Shown: positions 8,201 to 16,861, counted from the stretch's first letter. The stretch: 64,000 nt of DNA from JAVJST01 sp040219295 (GCA_040219295.1 JAVJST010000011.1:868001-932000); one strand, 5' to 3'. Translations and numbers: made by a program. Notes: generated by a model not told the origin, from the letters alone.

Positions 8201-10057
8201 CTATTCGGCGAGCAACCGCTGAATACTGATCCTTTCGTGGGTCGGGACAAGATCGTTACTTGCGGATTCGTCCCGGATCTTCGCTACCCAGTCTCTGACC
8301 CGTTTTCGATCGTTCAGCAGTAACAATCGAAGTGTGATCAGACTCTGTAAGTCTAACCATTTGGAATTTGACATTGTGTCTAGACGTAAAGAAACCCTGG
8401 GTTTGAATCGATCAGGAACATCTTTGTACTCTTGGATTGCTTCTATAAGGCGCACGATCTCAGAAAGGTTGTTCTTTGGAAGTTTTGCCACCTGCCGGCG
8501 TACTTGGCGAAATCGTTTTATTCCAAATGAGCAATAGACAATTGCAGCGCAACGAAACAGCTCGTGTGTATCAACCATTTCGTTGCTCATAACGACTTTC
8601 TCGATGGTCGATAGAGAGCGAGCATCTCCAAATTTAAGGAGCAGCAATGGTGCAATTGCGGCACATTCATCGGCGCCAATTATCTTCTGCCGACCGGTGA
8701 TAAACGACCTCGCCAGCTTCCTTACTTCACTTCGCTCATTTGGCTGCAGCGCCAAACGGATGATTCCCTCAAACGCAAATCGGTTAACGTCTGCGTACAG
8801 TTGTTCTGGATGTGCCCAGAGTGTTTGACAGAAATCCAAGTATTCTTTGCTGGACCCGGTGCACCTGATGTAATCGAGAATTCTTATCGCTAGACGGGGG
8901 TATCTAACTATATCGTTCAATGCTCTCCGCCGAAGACGTCGCGATTTTGAGATGCCGGCCAATCGATAAAATCTACTCAGAATTTTTGACCATTCACCAA
9001 TCCCCTCGTGTTGTAGAGAATCAGTCCAAATTGTATTGAACCGAGTTCGGAGCGCGCGTTGCGCTTTGGCCGTAGGAAAATTTTTGTCTCTAAACGCATC
9101 GTCTAGTTCTTGATTAATGTCGAAATGAAAATGGCGGCGTGCTTCTGCGAGTGTAAGAACCCGCGTCTTCGCCGAATTCGCAGTCAAATTGAGTTTTGCA
9201 AGTGAGCTTTGAACGGCTGCTACGATCCGTAACCCGTCGGCACGAGAGGCAACTCCAAAGTTTTGGTCGTCCACCCAGCGAACGTACTGACCATCTCCAA
9301 CCAACTTGACCATCCGGTCGTCATGAGAGAGCAGCAGGATATGTGCGAGAGTCCTAGAACAACCGAACTCATCAACGGCTAAGCCAATTTGAGTGGACGC
9401 GCTGAAGGAGTGATTAGCTTCAAACCTTTCCAACAAGTGGAACAGCATCCCCATCATTTTGGACGGCGCCGATACTTGATGAAGTGATTCCTGAACGCGG
9501 GAATGTAAGACCGAATCAAAGAAGTTAGTTATGTCAGTAATGACAATAAACTTACTGGGTTCGCCCAGTAGCAAGTGCCGCTTGAATTGTTCAAAACAGA
9601 GCCATCTCAAGAAACCCGTTGTAGATTTGTACGGATTAGCGAACTCATCGAAGCCCATCTCCTTTCTCGCAGCTTCCGCAGCTTCGCGTTGTGCTTTATC
9701 GAGTTTCTTTCTTTCAAAATAGGCATTTCGAGTCTCGAACTTTGAGGCTCTCGAGTACAACCAATCAACGATTGCTCGATACAAGACAGCATCAGGAATC
9801 GATGGTGTTGCCATCCGACGATTGAACCCGCCACCTTTAGCAATGAAAAAAGTGCTTGGGCGGGCAGGTTCAAATTTTAGGGTTCGGACTTGCCGACAAA
9901 GTCGATGTATCCAAACCTCTGGACTGATATCGAACTCCAAGTAGTCGACAACATCGCGCTTGGCACTATTGCGCAGCTCTTTGCGTATTAGTTTCCAAGC
10001 TTGCCAAATCTCAGAACTCGAGAGTCCTATACCTGTATTAACGATATCCTCGGGCAA
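8201..10057 (-). CDS. Stand-alone reverse transcriptase (Abi/UG-like, candidate antiphage defence)
   Basis: The 618-residue protein has recognisable reverse-transcriptase motifs. A conserved R80-R81 with PSIPDAVLYRAI matches the region before the palm, motif A is ITDITNFFDSV with D175, and motif B is GLAVDEFGCSRTLA at 225-238. Motif C is YVRWVDDQNF with catalytic D263-D264; Trp replaces the usual Tyr or Phe. Residues 340-618 are predicted almost wholly helical, with no maturase, integrase or HNH motif. That layout resembles abortive-infection and 'unknown group' reverse transcriptases. Translation should start at TTG 10057, with AGGGG 7 nt before it; an in-frame stop lies just upstream. The gene is strikingly A+T-rich beside its neighbours, which suggests recent acquisition. 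The enzyme class is firm; a defence role is inferred. Confidence 0.85.
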   Translation of the reverse strand: MPEDIVNTGIGLSSSEIWQAWKLIRKELRNSAKRDVVDYLEFDISPEVWIHRLCRQVRTLKFEPARPSTFFIAKGGGFNRRMATPSIPDAVLYRAIVDWLYSRASKFETRNAYFERKKLDKAQREAAEAARKEMGFDEFANPYKSTTGFLRWLCFEQFKRHLLLGEPSKFIVITDITNFFDSVLHSRVQESLHQVSAPSKMMGMLFHLLERFEANHSFSASTQIGLAVDEFGCSRTLAHILLLSHDDRMVKLVGDGQYVRWVDDQNFGVASRADGLRIVAAVQSSLAKLNLTANSAKTRVLTLAEARRHFHFDINQELDDAFRDKNFPTAKAQRALRTRFNTIWTDSLQHEGIGEWSKILSRFYRLAGISKSRRLRRRALNDIVRYPRLAIRILDYIRCTGSSKEYLDFCQTLWAHPEQLYADVNRFAFEGIIRLALQPNERSEVRKLARSFITGRQKIIGADECAAIAPLLLLKFGDARSLSTIEKVVMSNEMVDTHELFRCAAIVYCSFGIKRFRQVRRQVAKLPKNNLSEIVRLIEAIQEYKDVPDRFKPRVSLRLDTMSNSKWLDLQSLITLRLLLLNDRKRVRDWVAKIRDESASNDLVPTHERISIQRLLAE

Positions 10058-10411
10058 CGCGAAGCCCCTATTGAGTTAAATGGGATGCGGCGTGAACAAC
10101 TGGCAATTTAACTACTAAAAACCGATTCAACCAAATCCACAAAGCGTAGATCTGACCGGATCTACACACCAATATCGATTGACGAATCTTCATTTGCTAA
10201 TGAGGTCAATGAATTCGATGCGGCGGCTCTATGTCGGTCCAGCCCATATCGATCCATTGAGATCGGAGTCAGATTAGCCACTCCCTTTATCTATGGATGC
10301 CACGACAAGATCGAATTGAGCTTACTGCCAACAGGTCGGGCAAAACTGGCATTGTCCAAACCGGCACATGAATCCCGGATGGACTTCGCGCGGGCCACAC
10401 CCGTCTCTGAC
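10058..10411. other. A+T-rich leader of the reverse transcriptase gene with a 20-bp hairpin
   Basis: This gene-free stretch shares the low G+C content of the reverse transcriptase, so it probably entered with it. On the minus strand it forms the leader of that gene. A perfect inverted repeat, GTAGATC at 10146-10152 and GATCTAC at 10159-10165 with a 6-nt loop, is the clearest structure. The half nearest argG contains a degenerate direct repeat: about 35 bp from 10298 resemble about 35 bp from 10415. I see no convincing -35/-10 pair. It could contain the promoter and a structured RNA used by the polymerase. Confidence 0.45.
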
Positions 10412-10491
10412 GGGTGCCACGATCAGACAGGATCGAGTTTGCTGTTAGCACCCGCGCGCGCCGCCTCGCCGGGCCATTCCCGGCGCGCGCG
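10412..10491. repeat. GGGTGCCACGATCAG-containing repeat of the GGCCATTCCC family
   Basis: The element begins GGGTGCCACGATCAG (10412-10426) and ends in a GC-rich hairpin with core GCCTCGCCGGGCCATTCCC. An inverted copy of nearly equal length lies at 11811-11887, on the other side of argG, carrying the same 15-mer as its reverse complement (11873-11887). It may terminate argG transcription. Confidence 0.7.
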
Positions 10492-10521
10492 ACGATATGG
10501 CCTCGGGTGCCCGTCGGGTTG

Positions 10522-11721
<1,200 letters not shown>

Positions 11722-11810
11722 GCGTCTTGTCCCGATGCGTGAAAAGGCGCGCGGAGTATAGGCATTGCCCCAATCGGAGCAAGACATGAGGAAGCAGGGG
11801 CGAGGCCCGG

Positions 11811-11887
11811 GCGCAATGGGAATGGCCGGAGAGGCATTGCGCCCGGTCTGGCTCGTTCAGCGGTGACGGTGGCTGATCGTGGCACCC
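11811..11887. repeat. Inverted copy of the GGCCATTCCC-family repeat upstream of argG
   Basis: GCGCAATGGGAATGGCCGGA starts the element, whose arms GCGCAATG and CATTGCGC form a hairpin (11811-11842). It ends in CTGATCGTGGCACCC, the reverse complement of the 15-mer at 10412-10426. The hairpin is nearly identical to 7797-7828. Confidence 0.7.
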
Positions 11888-11896
11888 GCCGCCATC

Positions 11897-11997
11897 ACCC
11901 CCACCCTAACCCTCCCCCCTCAAGGGGGAGGGAATTGTAGCAAGATGTTGCGGGAATCGTGCCCTCCCCCCTGGAGGGGGAGGGACAGGGTGGGGGG
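11897..11997. repeat. Two CCCTCCCCC palindromic repeats in opposite orientation
   Basis: Copies at 11897-11932 (CCACCCTAACCCTCCCCCCT then AAGGGGGAGGG) and 11962-11997 (CCCTCCCCCCTGGAGGGGGA then GGGACAGGGTGGGGG) face each other across about 29 bp. They belong to the family seen at 8027 and 12219. Confidence 0.75.
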
Positions 11998-12180
11998 AGC
12001 CTACTGGACTCCCCCAATTGATTCGCACACCCGCGAGGCGCACACTCAGGACAATTGAACGACCCTGAAAATCAGGTTCGCTTCACATCCGGGCCGCAGC
12101 GCGGTCCGCCAGGAACGCCGCCCTACCAGCGGCAATCACCGGGGACCGGGACCTAGGCCGATCCACCGGCTCAGAAACAG

Positions 12181-12215
12181 GAAGCCGCCGGCATCGCACC
12201 GGCGGCTTCGCTTTT
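12181..12215 (+). terminator. Strong rho-independent terminator with no gene upstream
   Basis: An 11-bp perfect stem, GAAGCCGCCGG (12181-12191) with CCGGCGGCTTC (12199-12209) and a 7-nt loop, is followed by GCTTTTCT. It points rightward, yet no rightward gene precedes it: argG runs leftward from 11721. It therefore may end an unannotated RNA transcribed from somewhere after 12000. A small CCTGA-AAA-TCAGG hairpin lies at 12063-12075 in that interval. Confidence 0.65.
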
Positions 12216-12218
12216 CTA

Positions 12219-12318
12219 CCCCCACCCTGACCCTCCCCCTCCGAGGGGGAGGGGATAGGCGCGCGGTGCCGCGGCCACGGTTCCCTCTCCCTTTCAGGGG
12301 GAGGGACAGGGTGGGGGT
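12219..12318. repeat. Two further CCCTCCCCC palindromic repeats
   Basis: Copies at 12219-12254 and 12283-12318 are again arranged head to head, CCACCCTGACCCTCCCCCTC facing CAGGGGGAGGGACAGGGTGG. The rest of 11722-12494 holds no gene that I can support. Confidence 0.75.
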
Positions 12319-12494
12319 GAGGCGGTCGGGCGCACAAGCCCGTCATACATTGGTTACATTCCTGATATGCAAAATGTGATCTTCTCTTAACCTCCGCTTT
12401 ACCTTAGAAAGCCATCCTCAGATTGACTGATCGGTGCGCCGGCATGGTGCCGGCGACCGGAAAATGTGACAGTTCTCGCTTCAGAGTTCGGCTC

Positions 12495-12599
12495 ATGACT
12501 ATTCTGACAACCGCAGAAATCCGCGCCCGCCGGCGCTCCAACGTGTTCGCCTCGGCCGCCCTCGGCGCCGTCGCCGTTGTGCTGATCGCGGTCCTCTAG
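12495..12599 (+). CDS. Possible 34-residue single-pass membrane peptide
   Basis: ATG at 12495 opens a 34-codon frame. Its first 16 residues are polar and basic (AEIRARRRSN) and the last 18 form one hydrophobic helix (VFASAALGAVAVVLIAVL), the shape of a small inner-membrane protein. It ends with a TAG that overlaps the last codons of the convergent oxygenase gene. The negative signs are the lack of a clear ribosome-binding site and of any known family. A GCCGGCA-TGGT-GCCGGC-type hairpin lies about 50 bp upstream. Chance origin cannot be excluded. Confidence 0.3.
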   Translation: MTILTTAEIRARRRSNVFASAALGAVAVVLIAVL

Positions 12600-13471
12600 C
12601 TCCGTTCCCACAGCCGGGGATACAGCTCCCCGCCGAGCCGGTCGCCGGGCACGAGCCCCGCGTCGGTCATCACCCGGCTGTGGTCCGGATCCATGCCCCA
12701 CGGCTTGAAGCTGACGCGGACGTCGTCGCCGCACCACTTGGTGTTGAACACCCGCAGGTCCCGCCCGGCGTCGAGCAGGCCCGAGCCGCCGTGGATGCAG
12801 CGGCCGTTGAAGACCAGCGCGTCGCCCGGTTCCATGTCGAAGCTGACCGGCCTGTAGGTCTCCGGCTCGGCGTCGATGTCGGGCAGGTCCGGCGCGTCCG
12901 CCAGCACCGAGAAGTCCGAGTGTGGCGCGTCGGCCTTGCCGTCGGCGTTGAACTCGCCGAAGTCGACCTGGCGGAAGACCTTGGCCCAGCGGTGCGAGCC
13001 CGGCACCACGGCGAGCGCGCTTTTCGCCGCGACCGGCACCAGCGGCATCCATACCGAGCACGTCTGCAGGCCCTCGACCGACCAGTAGGGCTCGTCCTGG
13101 TGCCACGGTGTGCGGAACTGGGCGCCGGCCGAGCGGCAGAACACCGCGTCGAAGAAGAAGTTGACGGCGCCTGAGCCCATGATGCGCCCGGCGAGCTCGG
13201 CGCACGGGCTCTCTTCGATGAACTGGCGGTACGCGGGCACCCGCAGCCACGCCTGGCTGTCGTAGAACGTCTCAAGTGTCTCGCCATTGTCGCCGACGGT
13301 GCGGTCCCAGGTCTGGGCGCGCGCGGTCGGCGCGGCGCGGCTGCGCCGGAGACCCTCGTCGAGCAGCGCGATCCAGTCGGCGTCGAACATGCCGCGCAAG
13401 ACGACCACGCCGTCGCGGGCGAAGGCGTGCGTTTCGTCCGTGGTGATCTTGCGGGGCAGGGTTCGGTTCAT
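12596..13471 (-). CDS. Phytanoyl-CoA dioxygenase (PhyH) family Fe(II)/2-oxoglutarate oxygenase
   Basis: The 291-residue protein shows the PhyH jelly-roll signature. The metal ligands are the His and Asp of TPWHQDEPYWS and the distal His of RCIHGGSG, with an upstream FARDGVVVLRGMF segment typical of the family N-terminus. It should couple oxidation of a small molecule to 2-oxoglutarate decarboxylation; the substrate cannot be read from the sequence. The start at 13471 has a GGAGG 6-8 nt upstream; an in-frame extension to 13528 lies in the intergenic region and is not needed. It is divergent from a second, unrelated Fe(II)/2-oxoglutarate oxygenase, with 93 bp between the start codons. Confidence 0.9.
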   Translation of the reverse strand: MNRTLPRKITTDETHAFARDGVVVLRGMFDADWIALLDEGLRRSRAAPTARAQTWDRTVGDNGETLETFYDSQAWLRVPAYRQFIEESPCAELAGRIMGSGAVNFFFDAVFCRSAGAQFRTPWHQDEPYWSVEGLQTCSVWMPLVPVAAKSALAVVPGSHRWAKVFRQVDFGEFNADGKADAPHSDFSVLADAPDLPDIDAEPETYRPVSFDMEPGDALVFNGRCIHGGSGLLDAGRDLRVFNTKWCGDDVRVSFKPWGMDPDHSRVMTDAGLVPGDRLGGELYPRLWERS

Positions 13472-13564
13472 GGCGGTCCTCCGGTTGCGGTGTTCCGATG
13501 ACGGAATGCCCGATCCAGTCGTTTGCATACTGAATTAAATTTGTTGCCGTGATTTACTCGCGCC

Positions 13565-14212
13565 ATGACCGAGATTCTCGACCTGTGGCCGACGCGCCTG
13601 CTGAAGAAGAGCCTCGACGGCCACGCCGATCACAACCCCGGCCTGCTGAAGCTGATCCGCGGCTGGGAGAAGGACAACCGCAACCTGACCACGGACTACC
13701 GCGACAACAATCCGTTCGAGATCGATTCCGAGCCGACCAACTGGCTGCGCTCGGGCGTCAACGGCGCGGTCGTCGACTACCTCAAGGCCTGCGCCATCGG
13801 CTACGGCGTCGACTGGCAGATCATGGGCTGGGCCAACGTCAACCGGATGGGCGACTACCACGACCCGCACAACCACCCGCACTGCTATCTCTCGGGCACG
13901 TACTACGTGAAGATGCCGAAAACCGGCGGTGGTCAAGGCTCGTCACGCAAGCGGAACGACCCCGGACGAAATGACAGGCGGCCGAGCCGGATCACGTTCT
14001 ACGACCCGCGCCCGGCGTTCAACATGAACGCCATCGCCGGCGATCCCTACATCGAGGCCGAGCACACCGTCGACCCGGAACCGGGGCTGCTGATGCTGTG
14101 GCCGGCCCAGCTCATCCACTTCGTGCACCCGAACCTCGCCGACGAGACGCGGGTCTCGATCTCGTTCAACATCATTCTGAAGAACGTGGCGGACTATCTG
14201 CCGGATCAGTAA
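13565..14212 (+). CDS. 2OG-Fe(II) oxygenase superfamily protein (TIGR02466 type)
   Basis: This 215-residue protein matches the TIGR02466 group of putative prolyl-hydroxylase-like oxygenases. It opens with LWPTRLLKKSLDGH, has W-x-NVNRMGDYHDPHNHPH with candidate metal-binding His and Asp residues, then SGTYYVK. The second ligand region is LIHFVHPN, followed by the 2-oxoglutarate-binding R-V-SISFN near the C-terminus. The substrate is unknown. It shares a 93-bp promoter region with the divergent PhyH-family gene, so the two may be co-regulated. A GGCCATTCCC-family repeat follows 17 bp after the stop. Confidence 0.85.
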   Translation: MTEILDLWPTRLLKKSLDGHADHNPGLLKLIRGWEKDNRNLTTDYRDNNPFEIDSEPTNWLRSGVNGAVVDYLKACAIGYGVDWQIMGWANVNRMGDYHDPHNHPHCYLSGTYYVKMPKTGGGQGSSRKRNDPGRNDRRPSRITFYDPRPAFNMNAIAGDPYIEAEHTVDPEPGLLMLWPAQLIHFVHPNLADETRVSISFNIILKNVADYLPDQ

Positions 14213-14228
14213 CCGTCTTACCCGACAC

Positions 14229-14285
14229 AGGTGCCATTCACGATGGATGCGCGCCGAGCCTCACCGGGCCATTCCCTCGGCGCGC
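14229..14285. repeat. Last visible GGCCATTCCC-family repeat
   Basis: AGGTGCCATTCACGATGGAT leads into arms GCGCGCCGAG and CTCGGCGCGC around a CCTCACCGGGCCATTCC core. It is the reverse complement, with few changes, of 7797-7850. It lies between two convergent genes. I found no further copy after this point. Confidence 0.7.
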
Positions 14286-14312
14286 GGTGGCGGTCGGAAA
14301 CATCGCGGCTTG

Positions 14313-15005
14313 CTAACCCGCCTTCTGCGTCTCCAGCGTGCCGGAAAGCCACTGCTCGACCGCGTCCTCGAGGGCGTCGAACGGCTGGTAGCCCTGGGTC
14401 AGCAGCGCCAGTTCCTGGCCGCTCTGCAGGATCACCGTGGGATAGCCGCTGACGCCGAGCTGGCGCGCGGCATGGAAGTCGCCGGCGGTCTCGTAGACGA
14501 TGGCGACGTCGTTGAAGGCGGTGCGGAACTCGTCCGGCTCGATGCCGGCGACGTCAAAGGCCAGGGCGGCGAGGATGTCCGGGTCGGTGACGTCGGAACC
14601 CTCGGCGTAGAACGCGCGCTGCACGCGCTCCAGGTAGTCGAAGCTGAGGCCCGGGGCGAGGCGCCTGACCAGGCACACGGCGCGGCACGCGGGCTCGGTG
14701 TCGTAGACGAAGCCGTCGCGCTCGAAGAACGTCATGTCGAAGGGCTGGCCGGAGCGCTTGGCGACCTCTTCCCAGTGATGCCGGATCGATGCCTTGTCGT
14801 CGTCGTTCATGGCCTTGCGAGTCAGCGGGCGCAGGCCGCCCATGATCGGCGTCAGGCCGGGCTTGGCGAGGCCCGGGGCCGGCTGGTGGGCGGCGATCAG
14901 CCGCGCGATCGCCTTGATCACCGGCGCGAAGCCCCAGCACCACGAGCACATCGGGTCGGCGACGTAGATCAGTTCGCGGTGGCTGTTCTGTGCCGTTTCG
15001 CTCAT
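14313..15005 (-). CDS. DsbA-family protein with CSWC active site
   Basis: The 230-residue protein has a thioredoxin-like N-terminus with the redox motif C20-S-W-C23 followed by WGFAP, then a helical insertion and the cis-proline loop VSGYPTVIL before the C-terminal QWLSG segment. The CSWCWGF motif and lack of a signal peptide place it with the cytosolic FrnE/HCCA-isomerase-like branch rather than periplasmic DsbA. A thiol-disulfide or isomerase role is inferred. Its ATG overlaps the rlmN stop (ATGA, 15002-15005), so the two are translationally coupled. A longer in-frame extension upstream runs through rlmN and is discarded. Confidence 0.88.
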   Translation of the reverse strand: MSETAQNSHRELIYVADPMCSWCWGFAPVIKAIARLIAAHQPAPGLAKPGLTPIMGGLRPLTRKAMNDDDKASIRHHWEEVAKRSGQPFDMTFFERDGFVYDTEPACRAVCLVRRLAPGLSFDYLERVQRAFYAEGSDVTDPDILAALAFDVAGIEPDEFRTAFNDVAIVYETAGDFHAARQLGVSGYPTVILQSGQELALLTQGYQPFDALEDAVEQWLSGTLETQKAG

Positions 15006-16171
15006 GCCGGGCCCTCCGCTATGGCGGCCGCCTGCGCCGCCTGATGCGCCCCTTGGCGCTCGCGCGCCGCGGCCTTCAGCGCGGCGACGTCGCGTTCGCT
15101 GGCGGTCTTGAGCTGGCCGCAGGCGGCGAGGATGTCGCGCCCGCGCGGCACGCGGATCGGCGCCGAATAGCCGCCATCGTTGATGATCCGCGAGAAGCGC
15201 TGCATGTCGGCGTCGGACGAGCACTCGTAGACCGATCCCGGCCACGGGTTGAACGGGATCAGGTTGAACTTCACCGGGATGCCCCTGGCGAGGCGCAAGA
15301 GCTCGTGCGCGTCGGCCGGCGAGTCGTTGACGCCCTTCAGCATGACGTACTCGAAGGTGATGCGCCTGGCGTTGTTGGCGCCGGGATAGCGCCGGCAGGC
15401 GGCGAGCAGGTCCTTCAGCGGGTACTTCTTGTTGATCGGCACCAGCACGTCGCGCAGTTCGTCGTTGCAGGCGTGCAGGCTGACCGCGAGGTTGACGCCG
15501 AGATCCTCGCCGCAGCGGTCCATCAGCGGCACCACGCCCGAGGTCGACAGCGTGATGCGCCGCTTCGACAAGGCGATGCCCTCGCCGTCCATGATGATCT
15601 TCAGCGCCTTGGCGACGTTGTCGTAGTTCAAGAGCGGCTCGCCCATGCCCATCATGACGATGTTCGAGAGCAGCCGGTCGCCGACCGGCGACGGCCATTC
15701 GCCGTAGGAATCGCGCGCCGCCATGAACTGGCCGACGATCTCGGCGGCGCTCAGGTTGCGCACCAGCTTCATGGTGCCGGTGTGGCAGAACGTGCAGGTC
15801 AGCGAACAGCCGACCTGGCTCGAGATGCAGACCGCGCCGCGGTCCTCCTCGGGGATGAACACGGTCTCGGCCTCGTTGCCATCTTCAAAGCGGAACAACC
15901 ACTTGCGCGATTTGTCTGAACTGGTCTGCTCGCGGCTGATGCCGGGGCGGCCGACCCGGAAGCCGGCCTTAAGCTTGGCCCGCAAGTCCTTGGCGAGGGT
16001 TGTCATTTGGTCGAAATCGGTTTCGCCCCGATGGTAAATCCAGTGCCACAACTGCTTGGCGCGGAACGGTTTCTCGCCGACCGCCGCGAGCGCGGCCACA
16101 AGCTCGTCACGGCTGAGGCCGACGAGTTCGGTCCTTTCGGTCGGATTGGTGGCGGGGGCGGTGTCGGTCAT
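15002..16171 (-). CDS. rlmN: 23S rRNA (adenine-2503-C2)/tRNA (adenine-37-C2) methyltransferase
   Basis: A 389-residue radical-SAM enzyme. The iron-sulfur ligands are C122-x3-C126-x2-C129 in GCSLTCTFCHTG, the SAM-binding glycines are in MMGMGEPL, and the C-terminal catalytic cysteine is C351 in AACGQL. The N-terminal KPFRAKQLWHWIY helix is typical of RlmN. It methylates A2503 of 23S rRNA and A37 of some tRNAs. It is the first gene of a two-gene unit with the DsbA-like protein. The last 30 residues are alanine-rich and not conserved in the family as I know it. Confidence 0.97.
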   Translation of the reverse strand: MTDTAPATNPTERTELVGLSRDELVAALAAVGEKPFRAKQLWHWIYHRGETDFDQMTTLAKDLRAKLKAGFRVGRPGISREQTSSDKSRKWLFRFEDGNEAETVFIPEEDRGAVCISSQVGCSLTCTFCHTGTMKLVRNLSAAEIVGQFMAARDSYGEWPSPVGDRLLSNIVMMGMGEPLLNYDNVAKALKIIMDGEGIALSKRRITLSTSGVVPLMDRCGEDLGVNLAVSLHACNDELRDVLVPINKKYPLKDLLAACRRYPGANNARRITFEYVMLKGVNDSPADAHELLRLARGIPVKFNLIPFNPWPGSVYECSSDADMQRFSRIINDGGYSAPIRVPRGRDILAACGQLKTASERDVAALKAAARERQGAHQAAQAAAIAEGPA

Positions 16172-16298
16172 CGGGCCGATATAGGGGCAAACGCCGGAAA
16201 AAGCCAGCGACGTGCACGGGTGCAGGGCATTATGCCCGCCACGCGGGCAAGGCCGCCGACACGCGTTCTGTCAGCGCGATGAGGGGGATAGGCGGTGC

Positions 16299-16703
16299 TC
16301 AGAAGCCGTATTCGACCATTTCCGCGAGCTTTTCGCGGGCGCGAACCTGCAGGCGCGCGGCGTAGGCGGTGACGTCTTTCTCGGTCGCGCCGGCCGACAG
16401 CAGGCTCCAGCGGATCTCGTGCAATTGCTCGGCACACGCGTGCGTGGTCATCTCGGCGACCAGGGCCGCCTCGCGCGTTCCGTCGTTGTACCGCTTCACG
16501 TGCAGGTTCAGGCAATTCGCGTAATCGCTTCTCAACGCAGAGATATCGATCTTCTTCCGCGTGACGGCCGAGGCCGATGCCCCGGTTTCCAAGGCAGCCG
16601 TGTACCGCGAGGTGGTCGCCGCGGCGCTCTCGCCGGCGAAGGCCTCCATCATGGCGTGGCTTGTGACGAGAATCACAACCGCAGTGGCAGCTATCCTGAA
16701 CAT
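16299..16703 (-). CDS. Small exported protein of unknown function
   Basis: A 134-residue protein that I do not recognise. Residues 1-23 form a signal peptide (hydrophobic ATAVVILVTSHAMMEA, likely cleavage after AFA). The mature part is charged and helical, with two cysteines (NCLNLH and THACAEQL) that could form a disulfide in the periplasm. A GTGA-N6-TCAC palindrome and a -10 hexamer lie immediately upstream; with that promoter the transcript would begin about 3 nt before the ATG, so translation may be leaderless. No ribosome-binding site is visible, which agrees. The start could be questioned, but the signal peptide needs this N-terminus. Confidence 0.65.
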   Translation of the reverse strand: MFRIAATAVVILVTSHAMMEAFAGESAAATTSRYTAALETGASASAVTRKKIDISALRSDYANCLNLHVKRYNDGTREAALVAEMTTHACAEQLHEIRWSLLSAGATEKDVTAYAARLQVRAREKLAEMVEYGF

Positions 16704-16712
16704 GGGTCTGAG

Positions 16713-16753
16713 ATTACAGTAAAAAAACAGCTTACGCCAGTGATCTTCGTCAC
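16713..16753 (-). promoter_or_regulatory. CRP/FNR-like class II promoter for the small exported protein
   Basis: On the minus strand the palindrome GTGACGAAGATCAC (16753 to 16740) is followed by the -10 hexamer TGTAAT (16718 to 16713). The palindrome centre is 28.5 bp from the first base of the hexamer, i.e. at -40.5 from the inferred start near 16706. Three other promoters in the window have the same spacing. Confidence 0.55.
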
Positions 16754-16861
16754 TTTTCCACGTATTAACCCTTATTTTTTCACCTATGAGGTCCCACAGG
16801 TCCGGTCAGCGCCGGTTTCAGGGATTAAAAACTCGTCTCGCGAGTATAACGCCGTGACGCC

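Noticed and set aside
8201..10521. Group II intron, retron or diversity-generating retroelement as the identity of the reverse transcriptase locus
   Set aside because: No maturase or HNH domain, no intron domain V or boundary signals, no recognisable msr/msd palindromes, no template/variable repeat pair and no accessory Avd-like gene were seen. This was by eye only.
14313..15698. A 461-codon version of the DsbA-like protein reaching far into rlmN
   Set aside because: The N-terminal extension is a shadow frame of rlmN; the real start is the ATG overlapping the rlmN stop.
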